Part shown: one piece after another, positions 43,135 to 53,341 of the stretch
Position numbering within the stretch: the first letter of the stretch is position 1
Layout: every line of letters starts with the position of its first letter
Assembly (NCBI GenBank): GCA_948470475.1
Contig: OX419340.1
Coordinates: 24,115,067-24,179,066 of the forward strand
DNA from: Galaxea fascicularis
Lineage: Eukaryota > Cnidaria > Anthozoa > Scleractinia > Euphylliidae
Reading direction: 5' to 3'
Length of the DNA: 64,000 nt
Translations under genes and position numbers: made by a program
The notes under the pieces: generated by a model
Databases searched by the model: none
Told to the model about the DNA's origin: nothing
The model's input: only the letters and a program-made list of their open reading frames with translations

Positions 43135-43420
43135 ATTGAGAGTACAGCTTCCCTGGAAATTACATTTTCCATGGGGCTCATTGCATGACAAGCGTATTTA
43201 CCACTGTGTCTGCCGTCAACAGGGTAGCTGGTGAGAACTGAAAAGGCGCTGCTTTGGCCTTCAGCACTGGTTGCATTTCAATTGACGTTTTGCCTTTCAT
43301 CTTTCAACCAAGTGATCTTAGGGACTGGAAAACCTTCTACAGCGCACGTGAACACAACTTGATCGCCACGGCAGATGGTAGCATTCCTGGGGTGACTGCA
43401 GAAAGAAATCCCATCACTAA
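43135..43420 (-). pseudogene. Second Ig receptor copy, membrane-proximal Ig domain
   Basis: Reads HPRNATICRGDQVVFTCAVE, then FPVPKITWLKDERQ with the core Trp present, a stop soon after (VN-stop), and KYACHAMSPMENVISREAVL for the second Cys region. It aligns with the third Ig domain of the other copy (HPKSITVSLGDKVVFRCAAK). The position of its splice donor reads CAG|GA instead of CAG|GT. Its 5' side is cut near 43420, where CACTA-like sequence starts. Confidence 0.65.
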
Positions 43421-43429
43421 ATTAATTGT

Positions 43430-44943
43430 ATAAAGTAGCATTTCTCTTATGTTCCGTGTTGCAATTCTTTTGGCAGCACCTGAAAGGGCTTGCTTCAAAT
43501 GTTTTTAAAGCTTTCCTGGATCTGTTAGGGCTGGACGAGACATTTCAGGATTTGACAGAGACCGCAGTGGCCGTAATGACTTGCATCGACGCCATGCAGA
43601 TATGGTTAGAAAGGCAGCAAACAAGACAACACACGAGAAACTAGCAAAACGCTATGGATGTTATTTTAGTGTGCTTCTGGAACTAGAATATTTTGATGCT
43701 GTTCGTTTTACTGTAATAGACCCCATGCACAATCTTTTTCTTGGAACTGCAAAGAGAACGTTTCAGCTATGGCAAGAAAGAGACCTCCTCACAAAAAGTA
43801 AACTAAAAACAATTGAAGAAAGGATAAACAAGCTGGATGTCGGAGAATGGAATAGAAGATTGCCTTACAAAATTGCCTCTAACCATGGAAATACAAAGCC
43901 TCACAGTGGAAAAATTGGACAATTATCTACTCAACTCATGCTCTCCATGGTCTGTTGCCAAGAGAACATTTGAACTGTTGGCATACCTATGTAATGGCAT
44001 GTCGACCTCTTGCTGTTCCTGTTCTTTCAAACAACGATCTAAAAAAAGCTGACATGCTTTTGTTGAAATTTTGCACACAATTTTAGAGGCTGAATGGAAA
44101 GAAAGAAGTTCGTATAAATATGCAGCTTCAGTGCCACTTAAAGGAATGTGTTGTAGACTATGGCCCAGTTTACAGTTTCTGGTGTTTTGCCTTTGAACGC
44201 TACAATGGTGTCTTTGGTAGCACAATTTGTTTTTAATGTTTCCTTACCTGAGAAACGCAGTGAAACTTTTACTGCCTTCTTCAACCGGTACCAAACACCA
44301 CAGCTGTCTGATAAAGTCCCAGTTGGTGCATCTGTCCTTTTTCACATGTCAACTCATGGACAACTTGGAGCCTGTATTGACTGGTTTGACATTACATACA
44401 TTACCCTTCCAAGTGCCCATAAACTAATGCAATTGGAATCTGATGATCACAAACTCCTAGCAGAAACTTATCAAGCCATGTACCCTGACAAGCACATATT
44501 GCCGGGTATGATATTGGAAAAGTGTGCCGAACGTACAGTTCTGTCCTATTAGCAGGAGAGTAGATTAGTTCTAGGTTGGAATGCAGGTCCCTTCGATCAA
44601 AAAGGATAATGGCGTCTTGGGCAGATCAGGATGGGCAAGTTAGCCCAAGAGCAGCATTTAGACCTGGCATTGTTTTATTCTTTTTTGCAAACACCATTAA
44701 ATTCGAGGAGGACCATTACCAGAGGCATGTGTTTGCTTCTGTAAGATGGTACAAAGAGGATCAACAGAGAGAGCTTTACCGGCGTCCTGTGGAAGTCTGG
44801 AAACTGAAAAGTTTCAGCCCAGCTGGTCCTGCGACCTTCATGCCAGTCCAGAGATGCTACTGCAAGTTTGCTACTGCACAGGTGGAGGTCAATGGAGTTG
44901 AAAAGCAGATTGTTTGTCCAGTCGAGCGTACTTTCTGCTAGTT
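43430..44943 (+). pseudogene. Decayed CACTA/EnSpm-like transposase
   Basis: Segments in several frames keep the order seen in animal CACTA-type transposases: RYGCYFSVLLELEYFDAVRF, TVIDPMHNLFLGTAKRTFQL, KTIEERINKLDVGEWNRRLP, then DYGPVYSFWCFAFERYNGVF near 44157-44215, and VFASVRWYKEDQQRELYRRP with PATFMPVQRCY near 44850. Frameshifts and stops occur near 43643, 43970 and 44040. The N-terminal catalytic part is missing. Such enzymes cut CACTA-ended elements out of DNA; no terminal CACTA repeats were found. It abuts the truncated Ig copy. Confidence 0.7.
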
Positions 44944-44949
44944 CTACAA

Positions 44950-46075
44950 ACATGCCTCTTCATTTCACACTATGTTTTTTAGTCCTATGGCCTTTTTTTT
45001 TGGCCTTGTAAGTATGATTAGGTTTTTTGCTAGAGTAGACTTTTTATTAGAAGTTAGCTGAGCTTTAAAATGTTCCTGGAATAACTCTACCTGAAAATTA
45101 ATTGTTTGAAATTGAGGTGTAATAAAAGTTATGGTTGCATGAAAAGAGTTACTGCAGCTAATATTATGAAGTACCCTTCACCTCATCCGGTACGTTTTTC
45201 TGCGTTACAGTATAGTTCCAAAGGCTGTTAATATGTTGATATGACTGTGCAACCTATTATCAAAATAAAGCGTTTTTAGAGCTGGAGTTACTTCTTTTGA
45301 TTGCAGTGTATTGCTCAGTTGTATTGAGGACATACCATGGAAATAATTAACCTTGAACTCGCGTTTGGTTCTAAAATACCCGATGACTTGGCTGACAAGC
45401 ACTCTATCATTATTTCCATGATGATGAACAAGATTTACATTGTACCCGCTCTGTTTCAATACAGTGACTGTCAAAATGCAAAGGTTCACTCTCTATCTTC
45501 CTTTATCAAGCATACATATTCTCATGCCCAAGCACCAAATGGATTGGTTATCTGTTCCATTACAGTGCCATAAACAAATATAATGTACGACTCGCAGTTA
45601 TAACAGATGATCTTAACTAACGAAATATGACCATGTCTTGAAGTTATTTAGTTTCACAACATTTTACCTCATGGAAAGCAAATAAAGTAAAGCGGGTGAC
45701 GCCTGATGAAAATCGTGAAGCCGCCGCTTTTTACTGCTTGAGATTTAGTTGAAACGTTTGGCCGCATGCTGGGAACAATCACAGTGATGATTTTTTTTAA
45801 CGTAGAGAATCTACGCAAACTATACTCTTTCCCTTATAGTAAGAACACACGCTTTCCCACAAAAAAGCTAAGCCACACCCCGCTGAAATCTATGGCACAA
45901 ACATCTATACTTCCAAAGGGCAAACGAAAACTGTCTTTACTGCATGGCAACCTCTGGAATTGTTGTCTTCAGTTCTTTTTGACTTGCATGTTACTTAGGG
46001 AATTAAAATAAAGATATTAAAAAAAGTTCATCGGACCTTTAAGTTCCATTACTGGCATGTTCAGTAAAGATCCCC
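44950..46075. other. Stretch without recognisable gene
   Basis: Two short ATG frames (45337-45573, MEIINLELAFGSKIPDDL; 45766-46011) stand out by length but carry no recognisable domain or splice support. Confidence 0.35.
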
Positions 46076-46078
46076 CTT

Positions 46079-46265
46079 ACCTTGCTTTACGGGTATTTAC
46101 ACTGAAAAAGTACCGTAAAGTTGTAACTTTACTTCACCTTTACGATAATCTTCGGGAGCTTTGTTCTCATAGAACTTTACGCAGCTTTACATGGCAACGG
46201 AAAGGAACGTAGAGGTTACACTACTGCTTTTCGCCACTTTACGATATAAAGTAAAGTAGACAAGT
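46079..46265. repeat. CTTTACG/CGTAAAG motif cluster
   Basis: The heptamer CTTTACG or its complement CGTAAAG occurs repeatedly on both strands within 190 bp (for example near 46083, 46113, 46138, 46176 and 46235). This fits a foldback repeat or a clustered binding motif. Confidence 0.5.
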
Positions 46266-46605
46266 GTAAATTTGCTATTTCGTGCTGTGAATTGTGCGGA
46301 ACTTCTTCCTCGCGAGTAAGAAATAAAAAACTTCCGGATCACTCAAAAAGATAGCTCAAGACCGAGGAAGAGGAATTTTAGAAATGGTAAATCTGATGCG
46401 GGTATTTTCATGCCATGTGGTTTACAAAACTTCCCGTTTTGTCAGTATTTATGTGAAAACTGTCAACAGCCACTCTCTTTAGTGACTCTTTAGGTCACGT
46501 CAAAGATGTTAAATACACCTCTGTTTTCTGATGTTGTGGGTCATTTGGTTCTCGCTCTCAGGTAGTTTGCTTATGTGGATACAAACTAACACTAAAAACA
46601 AACAG

Positions 46606-46762
46606 GTCAGCAAGAGGATGTTGGCTTCATTATCACGCAAAATCCCTTTAATGCGAAAGTCAATAAGTTCGACAGTTTGTCCGAAGATTGTGATGTTCTT
46701 GTTGCTAATAGCTTTAATTTATTTGATTTTAAATTGGGAAGTTTGATTGTGTCTGCACTGAG
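46606..46762 (+). CDS. Putative internal exon, unknown protein
   Basis: Acceptor AG at 46604-46605 (AAACAG) and donor GT at 46763-46764 (CTGAG|GTAAGT). Between them one frame is fully open: QQEDVGFIITQNPFNAKVNK, FDSLSEDCDVLVANSFNLFD, FKLGSLIVSALR. The composition and strong donor support a real exon. I do not recognise the protein and no partner exon was identified. Confidence 0.35.
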
Positions 46763-46769
46763 GTAAGTT

Positions 46770-47635
46770 GTCTCGGCTGATTAATTTTCAACCAACTTTT
46801 TATTATTCTTTACTCAGTGAATTGTAGCAAAGAAATTTAACTTGAACGGAACTGTTCTCTTTCCAATTTGATAAGCCCTCAGATATTCATTCTGGAATTC
46901 ATTTTTTGGGCTTGTTATATCTCCTTAACCGAATTAATTTTGGTGGGAGTAGTAGTACCTTTTTAAATAGATACAAACAGATATTATCTAAAAGATATAT
47001 GTACATGGATCCGTAAGAGCCAGGGCGATACAGAGCCCGTTGGAGTGCCGCTAACAGGCGTAAAAAGGCTGATAGCGTCACTTCACGTAAAAATCGATTT
47101 GGTTGATTAATTCTGCTGAAGAAACACGTTTCAAATGAAAGGCCTTGTGGAAAAGAGGACGGTGTCAGGGCATATGTGACTTTGAATGGGATTGGAAATG
47201 GTGAAACCGCCCAGAGGTTGCGTTATCTTTTCATGCAAAAATTTTCTGGCCTGGGGCTTCACGGATATCCCGCGGGCTGTATGAAGATAACCAAGATAAT
47301 GGAGAGAGAAGGGACGGGTTTTCTCCGATTGTAGCAAACGAGTTGCAATGTTGCCTCAAATAAGCGCAAACATGTTCGAAACCTCTAGCGGGACCTTTCC
47401 CATCCCACGTAATTATGTTCATTTAAATCTCTGGGTACAATAAATGTCTCGTCTCGTCTTGTCTTGTCTTGTCAAGGGAAATAGTCCCGAAACTGTTTAG
47501 GTACGAAGAGACATGAGCATAAATCGAAATAGTTATTTACAACAAACCTGTACCTTCAGCGTGTTTCGGGCAGCCTTGTAGTAACCACGACGTCTCTATA
47601 AAACGTCGAAAGTATTGGAGGCTTGGTATATTTTC
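46770..47635. other. Stretch without gene; simple tail at 47443
   Basis: At 47433-47475 GTACAATAAATG is followed by (TCTCG)n and (TCTTG)n repeats, which look like the simple-repeat 3' tail of a plus-strand retroposon. I could not identify the body upstream. Confidence 0.4.
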
Positions 47636-47800
47636 CAGACGAAAAAAAAAACATCGCAATGAAATTAGCGCTCCCGCGCTCCCAGAGTCGGAGAAAAACG
47701 AAAAAACATCGCAATGAAGCTAGTGCTCTCGCACTCTCGTATTGCTGAACTCGAAGCAGAATGAAAAGACAGAGCAATGAAATAACTGCTACCGCAGTCT
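47636..47800 (+). repeat. Degenerate tandem repeat
   Basis: Three diverged units of about 55-65 bp share CATCGCAATGAA-type cores (47651, 47706, 47771) and a GCTCCCGCGCTCC / GCTCTCGCACTC / GCTACCGCAGTC block. Confidence 0.55.
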
Positions 47801-47984
47801 TGCACTCCCAAAATTAAATGAGAATGAAAGTGAAGCTATTGGTGTTTGCGACTTGTCTGGCCTTCCGTCTGGACGGAATTTGTTTGAACAGTATTTAACC
47901 GATTTCAAAACTGCGGTATACATTTTCTGCTACTTAACGCAGAAGAAGGCTTGACCAAATGTCAAACCGGGATAATTAATGATT

Positions 47985-48235
47985 GAATGATGCATATGAA
48001 AGAACTCATATGTGAACTGCGGATATGAAATCAAATGAAGAATGATCGTCGCAGTTGTGATCGCAATTTTTGCAATTGCGTAAAGAAGCGTGCAAAAAAA
48101 AATTCAGGACTTCAACGGGAAAGAATCACGGGAACAGGCCCAAAATTGACCTGCTCCCAACGTCAGTGGCTTTATCGCTCAGTTAGTAGAGCATCGCACC
48201 GGAATCGCGAGGTCACGGGTTCAAGCCCCTTTGCT
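47985..48235 (+). repeat. tRNA-like repeat with inverted tail (second case)
   Basis: The inverted tail at 48000-48115 (TGAACTGCGGATATGAAATC ... TTCAGGACTTCAACGGG) is followed by a forward head with an A box (CGCTCAGTTAGTAGAGCA) and a B box (GGGTTCAAGCCCC) ending near 48230. The inverted arm runs as far as the complement of the sequence that normally follows the B box. The forward tail is replaced by the GTTGAA-rich repeat. Confidence 0.75.
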
Positions 48236-48640
48236 TCGATTTTGTTGAATGGCAATGTTGAAAGCGTTTGCCACCCCCTTTCCAACTTGAAATGTATTGA
48301 AACGATGTTGAATCGATGTTGAAGGAGTTTAAAAGCGTTTAAACTTTGCTTTAACATGCGTTCAACATTTCAGACATTTCTTTTGTTGTCTGGAATGTTC
48401 GGAATGTTGAAACGGAGTTGAAGTCGTTTGCCCCCGCTCTTTCCACATTGTTGAGCAAGCGCATGCGCAATGAAGAAGACGTAACCATGGTCACCACTCG
48501 CTAAGTTTTGTTGAATGAAATGTTGAAACCGTTTTCTCATCCCACCGTTCAACATCATTCAACAACCTTCAACAGCGTTCAACAAAATGGAATGGATGTT
48601 GAAGCAAATGTTAAAGCCGTTTGCCAGGGCCTTAACTCTA
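48236..48640. repeat. GTTGAA/TTCAAC-rich MITE-like repeat
   Basis: Many copies of ATGTTGAA and its complement TTCAACAT occur, including CATTCAACAACCTTCAACAG and GCGTTTGCCACC / CGTTTGCCAGGGCC near the ends. It interrupts the SINE-like repeat directly after its B box. Confidence 0.6.
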
Positions 48641-48644
48641 CTAA

Positions 48645-50928
48645 CAAACATTTTTTTTCCAGTTCCTGAGGATGTCCGCTAACAAAACTATTGACTGTTA
48701 TCGCTGACTGCAAATACTTTCAGCGCATCCCACGTGAACGCTACTAGGCGTCTTGTTACAAAAACAATTAAGTATAGATATGATAACTAAAGGGTACCAG
48801 CACCCTGAATAAGTCAGGGCACTGGGCCTTGGCCTTCATTAAGAATGGTCTTTCATTTCCAAAAACAGAAAAAGTAAATTAACAGACCAAATTCGTCGGC
48901 GTAATATGGTCAGAATATAACGCCTAAAATTCAAATTTAGAAAAAAGACATCAAAGGACAGGTCCAAAACTATCGGTCATCCGGCATTCCAACATAGGGT
49001 CTCCCTTGTAATTGTATCAAACTAACCCGGCTGGGAAGATTTTTTTGTTATGTTATCATATTATGATATATTATCTACCTGGATATGGGTATGTGATATT
49101 CTTGGTTTTCAGTCACGTGGAAGTCACACAAGTTAAAAAATAAAATCACCAACCATTCAATAGCTTAAGTCAAGAAATTAAGATATTGTAGAGGAATAAT
49201 AAATAAACAAAATGCCAAAGTTTCAGGGCTGTGCGATATCCCATACTCGAGTTATTCGGCAAAATATACCACTCAAAATTACAGAGTTTAGTATGGACGC
49301 GCCATGATGGTGTCCCTCTGAGGGGCTCCAAAAGCTAATTAAAGGCTCCTATGAGCCAGCTCATGGATGAGGAACATAACAATACTTTGAATTTACAACA
49401 ACTTTATTTTCTAAAAAGATATGTGCAAGAAACCTGTACATTCATTTGTGTTTTGTGGGAGCACATCCTTTTCTGACACACCTCTTGGTAAAAGAACCGT
49501 TTACGCGCTAATATTTTCCGTAAAATTACGCAGTTGATTGACAGGCGCCAGAAGCATTACATTAGACAAAATTGACAGACGTAAGTAATTTGAAACGGTG
49601 ATGGAGCACAAATATGCAAATTTGTACACGGACTATAAAGGTAATATTCAAATGTGATCGCTTTGTTAAGAAGTGTAACAGGCAAGTTAAAGTTTCTTAC
49701 TGGTCGACGGCTCATTTCAAGTTAGTTTTATAAACGTTTTTGGTCGTAATAAAATTTCCGACTATTCTGAATGCGAGATAACATACAAATAATAACAATT
49801 TTGTGAAAGTCGTGAGGCAAATTAGTCACGCTTTTCGGGGTCCGGCACAAAACTTTTGCTTTGTACGGTGAGATATTTAACCCATCTATTTATGCTTTGT
49901 GCTACAATTAACTTGACTTTTCAAATGTTTTGTTCTTCGAACAGATTAGCTGTTATAGCTGCTTGTCAGACCAAATTATATCCTCACAGAGAAGAATATT
50001 TGCATGCCTGTGGTCCTTGTGTTTTTGTCAAATGTTGACAAACTGTGTTATACTGATCGTTTAAGCCAAGGGATATAGCCTTTCTTAACAAGATCATATT
50101 TGCAATCGAGCGTTCATCATGAAAAGAGCGTCTTCAAAAATACTTCATTACGTACGTACCTGCTTACATGTAAATCGATCATCTATTTCACGTGGCTGGA
50201 ACAATTTTTCCAACTCGTTCCCAGGCCATTACCTGTTTCAAAAGTGGCCAGTTCAATTGCGGTGCAAAAGACGGCTCAAGAAAATGTGGTAATCGAGGAG
50301 AAGGGGAAAAGCGCAACGTAACAGAGCGGAGCGAATACCAGTTAACTCAAGAAAACTACTTCATGGATAGTATTCGACTCTGCTCAGTGCTGTTTTACTG
50401 GGAAGGTAAGTATGTTGAGGGAATTATGTCGAGAGAAAAAGGTTGAGGAAGGATTATCTTGCATTGTTTTGCTATAAGAGAACTTAAAGGCAAACGCGTT
50501 TTTGCAGGAGCTACGAACGACAACCAAAATTGAACGCTTCGCATTATATTTTAGGGGCAGTGGTTTTGCACAAATTTTCAAATAAATCGTCTCTATAAGA
50601 GTAAAGACACTTAGAAACACAAATGTAGTACAGTGTGGTAGTCTATCCACCAGGGATTGGCTTCATTTGATTAATAAACGATATTATGAAATCTATTATC
50701 TGTCTAACAATCTCGTTGTATTTCTGATCAGTTTCAGGAAAAATGCATCTCTCTGGTCTTATCTGACAATGTTTGCAACCAAAACGGACTTATTGTTCTC
50801 CATCCAATTTTTTTGTTCTTTTTCATCCTTTACAAGAAAGATGCATCCATCGAGTCTCATCTCAATTGCCAAATGCCCCCACAGCGCCAGGACCTATTGC
50901 TTTTCACCCAATCAACATCAACGTACAC
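48645..50928. other. Stretch without recognisable gene
   Basis: No supported gene. The frame at 50192-50406 (TIFPTRSQAITCFKSGQFNC) ends at a GTAAGT and could be an exon, but it lacks a recognisable domain. Confidence 0.35.
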
Positions 50929-50933
50929 TACCG

Positions 50934-51086
50934 TGTAGTGTTTTTAGACCTGTCCGAGTCATTTATGCAAATGACCCACGCGGTCTCGGAGAGAGCTGTT
51001 TTTGTATCTAGCCATCATGTCCGTGAGTAAATGTCGTTGTGTGCAAACAAGTGGTTTTCGAGTTTTATTTAAGCGTAAACACCACA
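50934..51086 (+). repeat. Gypsy element 5' LTR
   Basis: A 153-bp repeat starting TGTAGTGTTTTTAGACC and ending GCGTAAACACCACA. It is preceded by the 5-bp target duplication TACCG (50929-50933) and followed by TCTGGCGACGAGGACC, a probable primer-binding or leader sequence. It differs from the 3' LTR by a 2-bp indel near the start and by two or three changes near GAGTTTTATTT. Confidence 0.9.
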
Positions 51087-51152
51087 TCTGGCGACGAGGA
51101 CCAAGCAAAGAACCCACAGAGCGTGTTCTACAAAGATTTGACAGGATTTCCG

Positions 51153-52450
51153 ATGCGATTTCCAAAGAGATTTCCGAAGAGAATTTCCCGCGAAATCAAA
51201 ACAATTGCGATCTCCCTACCAAACTTTCCACCGTTTGACGTTCACCTAGATGGAAATGCAGGCCCTAGATGGAAGAAATGGTTAGCACGATTCGAGAGAT
51301 TAACCATTGCAATGGGAATTACCGAAGACAAACAGAAAAGAGCCCTTCTGTTGCATTACGGCGGTCCAGAGGTCGACGAGATCTTCGACACGCTTCAAGA
51401 CGTGGGTTAGGACAGGATTACAAGACGGTCGTCGAAAAACTAACCGCTCACTTCTCTCCACAATTCAACGTAATATACGAAGTATATAACTTTCGGCAGG
51501 CAAAGCAAAAGGATGGTGAAACTCTGGACAGTTTCCATACACGTTTGAGAAGCCTAGCAAAAACCTTCGCAAATGCAGACAAAGAAATCAAAGAACAGAT
51601 CATCTTGAACTGCCAGTCAAACTCCCTTCGGCGCAAAGCTCTGAGAGAGAACCTCGACTTAGCTGGTCTCATGACAGCCGGTAGAGCTCTAGAATTGAGC
51701 GAAAAACAAGCAAAGGAGTTTGAAAGTCCGGAGAAAACCGTGAACGCAGTAAAACCACAGAAAAAGGGAACACCAACTCAAGCCAAGGGTAAACAGCGCC
51801 GTCAGCAAAGTCGCCATGAGTCACGCAACCGTGACCAGTCCCGAAAACTCGACGGAAAAGACGAAAAATGTAGAAACTGTGGTGGAACATACCCTCACAA
51901 CGACTCCCGCCCCGCGAAGAACAGGAAGTGCAGCTCATGTGGCAAACTAAACCATTTTGCCCGCGTTTGCAGAACAAACCCACCGGAGTCGGCGAAACAT
52001 GTCACGCATCAAGACCCTGGTGAAGAAGATGAATACGTTTACACAGTAGGCCGTGACAAACAACCTATGTGCAAAATCACGATTGACGGAACGCAAGTGG
52101 AAATGTTTGTCGACTCCGGAGCATCAGTCGACCTCATCGATGAGAAAACCTTCAGGGAATTATACAGGGACAAGAAACAAGCTCCAGAAAACACCAAGCG
52201 CAGAATTTTCTCCTACGAATCACCAATACTGTTACCTCTACTGGGAACCATCCAGGCAGAAGTATCCGCGAACGCCAACAGCACCCAAACAACCTTGCAC
52301 ATCGTTAAAGGTGAATCAGGAAACCTCTTGGGTTATAACACTGCTAAACAGTTGGACTTGCTTAAGATCATCAATCAAGTGAAAACTGACGAGACTAGTC
52401 CCCAGCGAGCGGAGAATTTGAAAGTCTCTTTGGAGGAATCGGCAAAGTAA
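51153..52450 (+). pseudogene. Gypsy gag and protease region, frameshifted
   Basis: The first in-frame ATG after the LTR is at 51153 (MRFPKRFPKRIS). The frame stops at 51410 after DTLQDVG, and the sequence continues in another frame from about 51400. The capsid-like part (FRQAKQKDGETLDSFHTRLR) precedes two zinc knuckles: the first (CRNCGGTYPHNDSRPAK) has Arg where a Cys is expected, the second (CSSCGKLNHFARVC) is intact. The aspartic protease motif VDSGASVDLID is at about 52110-52140. Near 52420 the frame shifts again (the GGIGKVKGK linker lies in another frame), so the stop at 52450 is not the natural one. Confidence 0.8.
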
Positions 52451-52525
52451 AGGGAAAAGTAATCAAGCTTCACATAGACCCTGACGTCAAACCCAAGCAA
52501 CAACCGCACCGCCGAGCCCCCTTCC

Positions 52526-53341
52526 ATGTCAGAAAGGATCGATGTCGAGATGGAGTTGAAGCGATTAGAAGAACTAGACATAATCGAGCCAGTGACAGGT
52601 CCAACCCCCTGGGTGAGCCCCATCATCGTAGTCCCCAAGAGCTCCGGTCAAGTCAGAATATGTGTAGACATACGAGAGGCGAATAAAGCTGTGAAGCGAG
52701 AGAAGCACCTGATGCCGACGATCGATGACCTGGTTGCAGACCTCAACGGAGCGACAGTGTTCACCAAGTTAGACCTTTCGTCTGGATACCACCAACTCGA
52801 GCTGGCACCAGAGAGCCGTCACATCACCACATGCACACATGTAGGTCTCCGGCGATACAAGCGTCTGATGTTTGAGAAAAACGCGGCGTCCGAAATCTTC
52901 CAAAACGCAGTTGAGGAAGTACTTACAGGTCTCCCTGGATGGAAGAACATCTCAGATGATATCATCGTCTTCGGACAAACCCAGCAGGAGCATGACGAGA
53001 ATCTCCGTGGCGTATTGGAACGGCTCCAGCAACACAACGTCCGCCTGAACAAGGATAAATGCAGTTTCTCAAAGAGTGAAATTAAGTTCTATGGACATAT
53101 CTTCAGCAAGAACGGAGTCAAGGCAGACCCAGACAAGATCAAAGCGATCACTGAGATGAACAAACCAGAGAATGTCAGTGAGGTGAAGTCACTTCTAGGG
53201 ATGGCTGAGTACGTGTCCCGTTACATCCCAGATTACGCTACAATAACAGCCCCGCTGCGACTGCTAACCAAGAAAGAGACGCCATGGCAGTTGACCGATA
53301 TGAGCAGCAAGGAGCATTCGACAAACTCAAAGACACCCTGA
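52526..53341 (+). pseudogene. Gypsy reverse transcriptase region
   Basis: RT motifs in order: LKRLEELDIIEPVTGPTPWV, VRICVDIREANKAVKREKHL, catalytic FTKLDLSSGYHQLEL near 52770, EIFQNAVEEVLTGL, catalytic ISDDIIVFGQT near 52955, and the thumb with FYGHIFSKNGVKADPDKI. The FGxxxA region reads RLMFEKNAASEIF, where family members usually have FG. A frameshift near 53300 moves the coding into the RNase H frame. Upstream the frame also shifts near 52530. Confidence 0.85.

Noticed and set aside
44160..44552. 130-residue frame as a separate gene
   Set aside because: Its neighbours in other frames carry CACTA transposase motifs in order, so it is a piece of the same decayed transposase.
48172..48357. 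Minus-strand frame near 48.2 kb
   Set aside because: It spans a SINE head and a GTTGAA-rich repeat.
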